Part shown: piece by piece, positions 8,093 to 13,979 of the stretch
Position numbering within the stretch: the first letter of the stretch is position 1
How the letters are laid out: each line of letters opens with the position of its first letter
Notes under the pieces: model-generated
What the model saw: only the letters and a program-made list of their open reading frames with translations
The model's database searches: none
Told to the model about the DNA's origin: nothing
NCBI GenBank assembly: GCA_002433485.1
Contig: DJIF01000121.1
Span: 11,791-32,902, forward strand
Length of the DNA: 21,112 bases
Source: Deltaproteobacteria bacterium UBA6601
Lineage (GTDB): Bacteria > Myxococcota_A > UBA796 > UBA9615
Direction of reading: 5' to 3'
Position numbers and translations under genes: made by a program

Positions 8093-8364
8093 GGGATCAC
8101 CTCCTTCCGCGGCGTGGTCCAGGTTGTCGGGTCCCATCCCGACAGATCTGAGCTGGCCCGCCGGGAGACCAGTCAGAACAAAGCCTCCCCGATTCCGCTG
8201 GGGAGAAGGGAGTGGTGTGAACTCCCCGGTCGCCAACTACGACCACCTCGTAAGGACAGAATAGCGCCGCTAGATCTTATGGAAAAGGCGACTCTTAAAA
8301 CTTTGTTGCAATCCGCAAGTAATAGAGCCGAAAACCTATCGAAGAAGCGGCCCGGGAGGACAGA

Positions 8365-9102
8365 TCAATCTCCAGAGAGCTCGTCAAGATGCGCCCGGCA
8401 GACCCGCACGTATTGGCTCCAGCGCTCAGCAGGACGCACATCCTGGACCCGAAGACTACAGCGTACACTGCCGCCTTCAGCTGGCGAACAAGAGCCCACT
8501 CTTAGCTGTAATTGAAGGCCAATAGAGCGATTTCGACCGGGGGCAGGGTCCCGATAGGAAAGCTCTGCCCTGAACTCGGTCCCGACGCTAATGGGGGGGC
8601 CGTCAAGCAACACCATGAGGCTCTTGCTGATGGCCATCTCTACCGCGACTCGCCGTGGCTGGCCATCAATGTGTGCAACCATGCTCGGCAGATAGCTGCG
8701 AGACAGCGCGGTGCCGACGTCTCCTGGCAAGAGACCAACCAGCAAGCGGCCAAGGCCTACATGGTCAAAAGGTCGCGCCAGGCTCCCTGCAATCCCGCGA
8801 TCACTCAACTCAGCGAGTTCCTCGGCACTGAGAGAACCAGCCTCATAGATCACAACAACAGGTAATGAATCGGCGACTGGCTGGGAACTGAGACTGGCCA
8901 GGAAGGCACCGATGCTCATGCCTTTGATGGGCAGACTGAGCAAGATCAGATGGGGACGCGGCTCTTCCAGACCAAACAACACATCATGGGGATGGGCATG
9001 ACGTTCGACGGCGACCCCAATACCTTTGAGCAAAGCAGTCAGATGCTCTCCATCAGCATCAGCACCCGCCACCAACAAAAGCTTCGCTCTGTCCTGCCCC
9101 AT
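8365..9102 (-). CDS. Degenerate receiver (pseudo-receiver) protein with possible PilZ-like C-terminal domain
   Basis: This 245-residue protein has an N-terminal response-regulator-like fold (about 6-125): alternating hydrophobic strands LLLVAG, HLILLSLP and PVVVIY, with helices between. The phosphorylation residues are replaced. The acidic pair after strand 1 is missing, the acceptor Asp position after strand 3 is Ser56, and the conserved Lys-Pro is Arg110-Pro111. It is unlikely to be phosphorylated on Asp. Residues about 140-240 begin with an Arg-Arg strand and look like a beta-rich PilZ-type domain, but the usual D/NxSxxG motif is absent, so c-di-GMP binding is doubtful. The ATG start has AGGGGG four bases upstream. 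It is a single gene divergent from a thiolase gene, and the first gene of the selD-uvrA direction. The function is not known. Confidence 0.6.
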   Translation of the reverse strand: MGQDRAKLLLVAGADADGEHLTALLKGIGVAVERHAHPHDVLFGLEEPRPHLILLSLPIKGMSIGAFLASLSSQPVADSLPVVVIYEAGSLSAEELAELSDRGIAGSLARPFDHVGLGRLLVGLLPGDVGTALSRSYLPSMVAHIDGQPRRVAVEMAISKSLMVLLDGPPISVGTEFRAELSYRDPAPGRNRSIGLQLQLRVGSCSPAEGGSVRCSLRVQDVRPAERWSQYVRVCRAHLDELSGD

Positions 9103-9197
9103 GACGCCCCCTCAGGCCATGTCTTCCGCACCAGGCGACGCACCTACTCCGTCGCTATAGCTACCGCGCATTACGAAAAGCTCAGTCTAGATCTTAA

Positions 9198-9216
9198 GAG
9201 CCTGCCCTCAAGGCTC
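9198..9216. repeat. Perfect 6-bp inverted repeat in a divergent promoter region
   Basis: GAGCCT (9198-9203) and AGGCTC (9211-9216) are separated by seven bases. They lie in the 245-base space between the pseudo-receiver gene (-) and the thiolase gene (+). The repeat could be an operator for either gene or a small hairpin. Only the symmetry supports it. Confidence 0.3.
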
Positions 9217-9267
9217 GCAAGGAAAGCTGCAAACTCAACGCAATCCAAGCAGGCTGCTGGCCAGATC

Positions 9268-9296
9268 TTGCCCTGTGTTGAGGCGAGAGCTATGGT
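9268..9296 (+). promoter_or_regulatory. Candidate sigma70-type promoter for thiolase gene
   Basis: TTGCCC (9268-9273) and TATGGT (9291-9296) are 17 bases apart, each matching four of six consensus positions. Transcription would start near 9303, about 45 bases before the thiolase ATG. The spacing is ideal but the boxes are imperfect. Confidence 0.35.
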
Positions 9297-9347
9297 TGCG
9301 CCGCTTTTACCTAAGCCCATCCCATTCATCGAGACAGGAACCCGTAC

Positions 9348-10514
9348 ATGAGCCAGGCCTACATCGTCGACGCAATCCGCACTCCCATCGGTCGCCGCAA
9401 GGGCGGCCTCGCCAGGATTCGCCCTGATGACCTCGCAGCAATCCCGCTCACTGCGCTGACCGAACGCAACTCGATCAAGGGAGCTGATGTCGAAGACGTC
9501 ATCATGGGCTGCGTCACTCAAGTGGGTGAGCAGGGCCTCAACATCGGTCGCAATGCGGCCCTCATTGCCGGCTTCCCCAAAGAGGTCACCGGGACCTCAG
9601 TGAACCGACTCTGCGGCTCAAGTCAACAGGCCGTGAACTTTGGCGCTATGGCGGTCCAGTCCGGTGCCCACGACCTGGTCATCGGTGCTGGGATCGAATC
9701 CATGACGCGGGTCGAAATGGGCTCAGACATGTTCTATCGCGGCGAACTGAAGATGCCGTCGGAGAAACTGACCTGGCAATACACCTTCGTCCAGCAGGGC
9801 GTATCCGCTGAGCTGATTGCCCAGAAATACGGCATCACCCGGCCTATGCTCGACAGCTTTGCCCTTGAGAGCCATCGCCGGGCTGCTGCAGCCCAGGACG
9901 GAGGCAAGCTCAACGCTGAGATCATCCCTGTGGATACCATCGACGAAGACGGCTCGCCGACGACCATCAGTGCTGATGAGGGCGTCCGCCGTGACACAAC
10001 CCTGGAGAAGCTGGCCAGCCTCAAGACCCCCTTCATGGAAGGCGGGGTGATCTCGGCAGCTGCCTCCTCCCAGATCAGTGATGGTGCCTCGGCCCTGTTG
10101 CTCGCCAACGACGACGCAGTCCAGCGCTATGGCCTGAAGCCTCGCGCACGGATCGTCTCTATGGCGACCGCAGGTGTTGACCCCACCATCATGTTGACCG
10201 GCCCCATGCCGGCGACGGCCAAGGCCCTCGACAAGGCTGGCATGTCCATCAGCGACATCGACATCTTCGAGGTCAATGAGGCATTCGCCAGCGTGGTCCT
10301 TGCCTGGTCTCAGGACATGGGCGTCAACATGGACAAGGTCAACATCTATGGCGGTGCATGCGCCCTGGGCCATCCGCTCGGTGCCAGCGGCGCCCGACTC
10401 CTGACCACCCTCCTCAATGCCCTTGAGCAAGAGGATAAGCGCTTCGGACTGAGCACCATGTGCATCGGCTTCGGTCAGGGCATCGCCACCGTCATCGAGC
10501 GCCTCGACAACTAG
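9348..10514 (+). CDS. Thiolase family protein (acetyl-CoA C-acyltransferase), FadA-like
   Basis: This 388-residue enzyme has the full thiolase catalytic set: nucleophile Cys89 in NRLCGSSQQ, His342 in GGACALGHPLGASG, and Cys372 in STMCIGFGQG near the C-terminus. Thiolases cleave 3-ketoacyl-CoA with CoA (beta-oxidation) or condense two acyl-CoA in reverse. The wording of the N-terminal part (RTPIGRRKGGL, VGEQGLNIGR, CGSSQQA) resembles, from memory, the actinobacterial long-chain or steroid thiolases more than AtoB, so a degradative 3-ketoacyl-CoA role is my inference. ATG 9348 is preceded by AGGAA at a suitable distance. The gene stands alone, with no fadB-like partner, and converges on a second, different thiolase 67 bases away. 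Confidence 0.88.
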   Translation: MSQAYIVDAIRTPIGRRKGGLARIRPDDLAAIPLTALTERNSIKGADVEDVIMGCVTQVGEQGLNIGRNAALIAGFPKEVTGTSVNRLCGSSQQAVNFGAMAVQSGAHDLVIGAGIESMTRVEMGSDMFYRGELKMPSEKLTWQYTFVQQGVSAELIAQKYGITRPMLDSFALESHRRAAAAQDGGKLNAEIIPVDTIDEDGSPTTISADEGVRRDTTLEKLASLKTPFMEGGVISAAASSQISDGASALLLANDDAVQRYGLKPRARIVSMATAGVDPTIMLTGPMPATAKALDKAGMSISDIDIFEVNEAFASVVLAWSQDMGVNMDKVNIYGGACALGHPLGASGARLLTTLLNALEQEDKRFGLSTMCIGFGQGIATVIERLDN

Positions 10515-10520
10515 TAGGAA

Positions 10521-10574
10521 GCGCTCAAAGCGCGGGGCTGAAGCCGGACCCTGCCGCCTCAGCGGTAGAGCAGG
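10521..10574. terminator. Hairpins between convergent thiolase genes, possible bidirectional terminator
   Basis: GCGCT-CAA-AGCGC (10521-10533) lies seven bases after the first thiolase stop. A second interrupted stem has CCTG/CAGG outside CCGC/GCGG (10550-10574). Neither is followed by a clear T-run, so intrinsic termination is uncertain. The position between two facing genes is what supports the call. Confidence 0.35.
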
Positions 10575-10581
10575 ATTCGTC

Positions 10582-11763
10582 TCAGTCGCGCTCAAATGCT
10601 ACGCTGAGCCCCATCCCGCCGCTGATGCATAGGGTTGCCATGCCGCGCCGCACATCGCGGCGGGCCATGGCATGTAGCAAGGTCACCGCGATGCGCGCAC
10701 CGGTCGCACCAATGGGGTGGCCCAGGGCAATGGCACCGCCATGAACGTTGAGTCGCTCGCGATCAAACTTGAGCTCTCGATCACAGGCAATCAACTGCGC
10801 AGCAAAGGCCTCATTAAGCTCCACCAGGTCAAAGGCAGAGAGCTCAAGACCAAGCTGATCCAGCAGTCCTCGGGTCGCGTTCACCGGCCCAATACCCATG
10901 AGTTCTGGAGCGACACCGGCGATGCTCCAGCCAGTTACTCGGGCCATAGGCCTCAGGCCCAGGCGCTCTACGGCAGCCTCTGAGGCAACCACCAACGCGG
11001 CGGAGCCATCGGTCACACCCGAAGAATTCCCGGCATGAACGCTGCCACCCTCCTTAAAGATGGCCGGCAGTCGGGCCAGCTTCTCGACCGTGGTTCCCGG
11101 CCGCAAATGCTCGTCCTGAGAGACCGTGACACTGCCCTTTCGACCAGCGACCTCAATGGGCACCAACTCTGCAGCAAAGGCCCCCTCATCCCAGGCCTGG
11201 GCAGCGCGCTGCTGGCTCCACACCGCATGGGCATCCTGCTCGTCCCGGTCGATACTGTAGAGATCGGCGAGGTTTTCCGCGGTCATCCCCATCAGTTGTC
11301 CGGAGATCGGACACTGGAAACCGTCCCGGTACATGCCATCAATGACCTCAGCATGACCCATGCGGTAGCCCCAGCGAGCCCGAGGCAACAGATAAGGGGT
11401 ATTGGACATCGACTCCACGCCGCCGACCAGAACCACCTCAGCCTCATCAAGCCGAATCGTACGAGCGGCCTGCACGATGGCAAACAAGCTTGAGCCACAT
11501 GCTTTGTTGACCGTGTAGGCCGGTGCTTCTTTAGGAATACCCGCTCCGATCGACACCTGCCGAGCGGTGTTGGTGCCGCCTCCCGCCTGGCGGCCGTGAC
11601 CCCAGATGGTCTCATCAACGTCCTCAAGACGCGCACCAGACCTGTCGATAGCGGCTCTTGCCACCGGGATCGAGAGTTCGGCGGGCATCAACGATGCCAG
11701 GCCACCACCAAACTTACCGATGGGCGAACGGGATGCTCCACACACGTAGACGGCTTTGCTCAT
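10582..11763 (-). CDS. Acetyl-CoA acetyltransferase (AtoB/PhaA-type thiolase)
   Basis: This 393-residue thiolase begins with the family segment ASRSPIGKFGG. It has nucleophile Cys89 in NKACGSSLFA, the GGAIALGHPIGATGAR histidine motif, and ATLCISGGMG with the second catalytic Cys. These motif forms are those of biosynthetic acetoacetyl-CoA thiolases (AtoB, PhaA), which join two acetyl-CoA or cleave acetoacetyl-CoA. It differs clearly in sequence from the thiolase it faces, so the pair is not a recent duplication. The ATG overlaps the hisS stop (ATGA), so it is translated behind hisS. No phaB, hbd or mevalonate gene is in view to fix its pathway. Confidence 0.9.
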   Translation of the reverse strand: MSKAVYVCGASRSPIGKFGGGLASLMPAELSIPVARAAIDRSGARLEDVDETIWGHGRQAGGGTNTARQVSIGAGIPKEAPAYTVNKACGSSLFAIVQAARTIRLDEAEVVLVGGVESMSNTPYLLPRARWGYRMGHAEVIDGMYRDGFQCPISGQLMGMTAENLADLYSIDRDEQDAHAVWSQQRAAQAWDEGAFAAELVPIEVAGRKGSVTVSQDEHLRPGTTVEKLARLPAIFKEGGSVHAGNSSGVTDGSAALVVASEAAVERLGLRPMARVTGWSIAGVAPELMGIGPVNATRGLLDQLGLELSAFDLVELNEAFAAQLIACDRELKFDRERLNVHGGAIALGHPIGATGARIAVTLLHAMARRDVRRGMATLCISGGMGLSVAFERD

Positions 11764-13025
11764 GACAGCAGCTCCTCGATGCTCAGGTTGGACTCCTCGC
11801 CCGACCTCATGTCCTTGATCCGCAGCTCACCCCGCTGCCACTCCTCTGGCGCTAGCAGAATCACCCGCTGAGCACCAATCCGGTCTGCCCGCTTAAAGGC
11901 CCACTTGACCTTCCGATCCTCAAGGATCAGCTCGACCCCTCGACCTGCTTGACGAAGACGCTGAGCAAGGTTGGCCGCATCGCCTCGCTGCTCTGCACCA
12001 AAGGGGAAGACCAGATCATCAATGCGACGGGAACAATCGGGCAGAAGTCCCTTGTCCTTGAGCAGCTCCAAAATGACCACATCGCCAAGTCCGAAGCCAC
12101 AGGCCGGCACATCGGCACCGCCAAAGGTCGACAGCAGATGGTCATAGCGACCGCCGCCGCAGATCGCCCTGAGCGTGCCACCGCGATCGAAGGCCTCAAA
12201 CACAACGCCGGTGTAGTAGGCGAGTCCACGCACCACGCTGGCGTCAAATTGGAGCCAGTCAAGATAGCCGTAGTCTGCTGCCAACTTAAACAGCTCCCGC
12301 AGTTCGACGACCGCCTCGTGGCCATCTCCAAGAATGGCGGCGAGCCCGTCAAGAGAGCGCAGTGAGAGGGTCTCAACAATGCGCTCAATGGCACCCTGAT
12401 CAAGGCCGAGTTGGGCCATCTCCTGTTCGATCACCTCACGGGGCAGCTTATCGAGCTTATCCACCAACACGCAGACGGCGACAAACCGGTCTTCGGGCAC
12501 CCCGATGGACTCGAGGACCCCCTGCAGAACCTTGCGCGACGAAACCTTGACCCCGACGTCAGCTGCGCCCAGGCCGAGCCGCCCCAGAAAGGTCGTAACC
12601 ACAGCCAAAAGTTCTGCCTCAGCGCTGGGCCCAGCGAGGCCGAAAACGTCCATGTTCCATTGGTAATGCTCACGCTTGCGGCCCCTGGTCATACGCTCGT
12701 AACGCCAACACTGCGGAATGCTGAACCATCGCGCCGGAAGCGGCAGTGAGCGGCCCTTTTGCAGGATCATGCGAGCCAGCGACGGGGTCATCTCGGGCCG
12801 CAGGGCAAGAGCCCGTCCGCCCTTGTCCTCAAAGTGATAGATCTGCTCCGCGATCTCTTCCCCTGCCTTGCGGGTAAACAGCTGCAGGGACTCCAGCACA
12901 GGAGCGTCGTACTCCTCAAAGGCGAAGAGCCGTGCCGTCTCGCGAAAGTGCGAGAACAGCCAGCTGCGGAGCCGCATCTCATCGGGGAAGAAATCCCGCG
13001 TCCCGCGGGGTGGGCTCAGTTCCAT
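11760..13025 (-). CDS. hisS: Histidyl-tRNA synthetase (plant-organelle-like type)
   Basis: This 421-residue class II synthetase attaches histidine to tRNA-His. It shows PPRGTRDFFPDE (motif 1 lead-in), LRPEMTPSLAR (75-85), motif 2 as RYERMTRGRKREHYQWN (108-124), the histidine-binding RGLAYYTG (266-273, with the catalytic Arg266) and GGGRYD (290-295), then the anticodon-binding domain from about 335. ATG 13025 is chosen because family similarity starts there; the frame is open to 13286 but that part is unlike HisRS and overlaps the rhodanese gene. Canonical bacterial enzymes read RGLDYYTG and RPQAGR-like motif 2; this one reads RGLAYYTG and RMTRGRKREHYQWN, which I recall from plant organellar HisRS. 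Its stop overlaps the downstream thiolase start. Confidence 0.94.
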   Translation of the reverse strand: MELSPPRGTRDFFPDEMRLRSWLFSHFRETARLFAFEEYDAPVLESLQLFTRKAGEEIAEQIYHFEDKGGRALALRPEMTPSLARMILQKGRSLPLPARWFSIPQCWRYERMTRGRKREHYQWNMDVFGLAGPSAEAELLAVVTTFLGRLGLGAADVGVKVSSRKVLQGVLESIGVPEDRFVAVCVLVDKLDKLPREVIEQEMAQLGLDQGAIERIVETLSLRSLDGLAAILGDGHEAVVELRELFKLAADYGYLDWLQFDASVVRGLAYYTGVVFEAFDRGGTLRAICGGGRYDHLLSTFGGADVPACGFGLGDVVILELLKDKGLLPDCSRRIDDLVFPFGAEQRGDAANLAQRLRQAGRGVELILEDRKVKWAFKRADRIGAQRVILLAPEEWQRGELRIKDMRSGEESNLSIEELLS

Positions 13026-13187
13026 GGCTTGATAAACCTTTCGGGCGCGCCATCGTATCGATCGCGACAAAGACCCGCAAACTCGAAGCTGATGGCTGAG
13101 TCGAGACTTGCGAGCGAACGCGGCCTGTGCTCCATTGATGGGCCGGGTAGCACATAGGGTGCCACCCACTCCTGGGCGGAGAATCAC

Positions 13188-13697
13188 ATGCTCGGAACGC
13201 TGCTGAAGCTGCCGCTCAAGGTGGTCCGACTCCAGCTCAAACTGGCGCTGCTGCCGGCTCGTATGGGAGCCCGTCTGGTGCGACATCTTGTCGCCGCCGA
13301 CGGCGGCATCCCCAACTCACAAGAGCAGACCAGGCACCAGCGCAGTCCAATGGCAGCCCCGCCTGAAGATCCTGGACCGGCCTTCGCGCTGCCCCCCAAT
13401 GAACTAAAGGAATTGCTCGAATCAGGCCACAAACTGCAGCTCATCGATGTGCGTCAAGCCCAGGAACTGGCGAACAGCGGGCTCATCGAAGGTTCTCTGC
13501 ACATTCCTACTCAGGACCTCCCCCACCGACTCGATGACCTCAATCGCCAGGAACAGGTGATCCTGTATTGCCACCTGGGTAGCCGCAGTCTCGATGCAGC
13601 GATGTTTCTCAAGGAAAAAGGCTTTGCCGACGTTCGCAGCCTGGACGGAGGACTGGTCGGCTGGGAGAGCAGCGGCGGAGCGGTCGCCTCTCTATAG
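13188..13697 (+). CDS. Rhodanese-like domain protein
   Basis: This 169-residue protein has a single rhodanese domain at about 68-168: LIDVRQAQEL (strand and acidic loop), then the active-site loop CHLGSRS with Cys128, then SLDGGLVGW. Rhodaneses carry a persulfide on this cysteine and pass sulfur to acceptors; the six-residue loop is the GlpE-like, sulfur-transferring form. The N-terminal 40 residues are amphipathic and basic with no clear signal peptide; they might sit on the membrane. ATG 13188 has GGAG six bases upstream. Met55 is an alternative start that would leave just the domain. The gene diverges from hisS and no sulfur-metabolism partner is adjacent. With selD in the window, a role in selenium or sulfur delivery is conceivable but not shown. 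Confidence 0.82.
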   Translation: MLGTLLKLPLKVVRLQLKLALLPARMGARLVRHLVAADGGIPNSQEQTRHQRSPMAAPPEDPGPAFALPPNELKELLESGHKLQLIDVRQAQELANSGLIEGSLHIPTQDLPHRLDDLNRQEQVILYCHLGSRSLDAAMFLKEKGFADVRSLDGGLVGWESSGGAVASL

Positions 13698-13979
13698 GAC
13701 CGGCAAGCCAGCAGCGGTAACCGACTGAAACCAGCCACAAGTCCACTTCAACGGCCCTCGACGAGCCAGTTCAACAACCAGCTCCGAGCTGAGCATTAGG
13801 CCGCGCAGCGCGACAACGCTTGTTGTTCGTCAAGCCGGCATGTTGCGGTCGAGACTCGCCCCCATCAGGCCCCACGAGCGAGACCCAGGACAGCTCAATA
13901 GGACAAGGCTTCTCGACATGGTGTTGCTCCAATCCAGGGGGGCATCCTATGGACCGGAGGCAAGCCGTGATCGTTAACT
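13698..13979. other. Convergent intergenic space, nothing recognised
   Basis: These 282 bases lie between the ends of the rhodanese gene (+) and the S41 protease gene (-). I see no coding frame with family character, no RNA gene and no clear terminator with a T-run. Only short, weak inverted repeats are visible. Confidence 0.5.

Larger units (their letters stand above)
7794..8364 (-). other. 571-base non-coding region upstream of selD, rich in inverted repeats; candidate structured RNA
   Basis: No convincing protein gene lies here. The sequence holds a succession of strong inverted repeats: 8228-8244, 8208-8226, 8185-8205, 8153-8172, 8125-8144, 8002-8010 with 8050-8058, 7938-7959, 7912-7918 with 7991-7997, and 7855-7892. 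A comparatively AT-rich block at about 8265-8345 could be a promoter region for minus-strand transcription, and the last hairpin looks like a terminator just before selD. A 400-base RNA on the minus strand would fit. I looked for tmRNA, RNase P RNA, 6S RNA, SRP RNA, tRNA-Sec and cobalamin riboswitch signatures and found none. The strand is inferred from the AT-rich block and the flanking gene direction; hairpins alone do not fix it. Confidence 0.5.

Noticed and set aside
8094..8106. Plus-strand GGATCACCTCCTT looks like the 3' end of a 16S rRNA gene.
   Set aside because: No other 16S landmark lies upstream, for example the TGTACACACCGCCC region; the match is limited to these 13 bases.
7900..8270. 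RNase P RNA, tmRNA, 6S, SRP RNA or a cobalamin riboswitch in the region upstream of selD.
   Set aside because: Partial look-alikes occur on the plus strand, such as CTTCCGGGCTC and GGACAGAA, but the conserved core elements (GAGGAAAGTCC, the AGAGAGNA region, a T-loop GGTTCGA, an LAA tag, GCCACTG) are absent.
7703..8515. A 270-codon plus-strand open frame across the selD 5' end and the non-coding region.
   Set aside because: Arg/Ser-rich translation without domain character. It runs antisense to two real genes and through the hairpin region.
9723..10595. A 290-codon minus-strand frame opposite the first thiolase.
   Set aside because: Fully antisense to a gene with complete catalytic motifs; the translation has no recognisable domain.
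13026..13286. N-terminal extension of hisS by 87 codons.
   Set aside because: Family similarity starts exactly at the ATG at 13025; the extension overlaps the divergent rhodanese gene and has low-quality composition.
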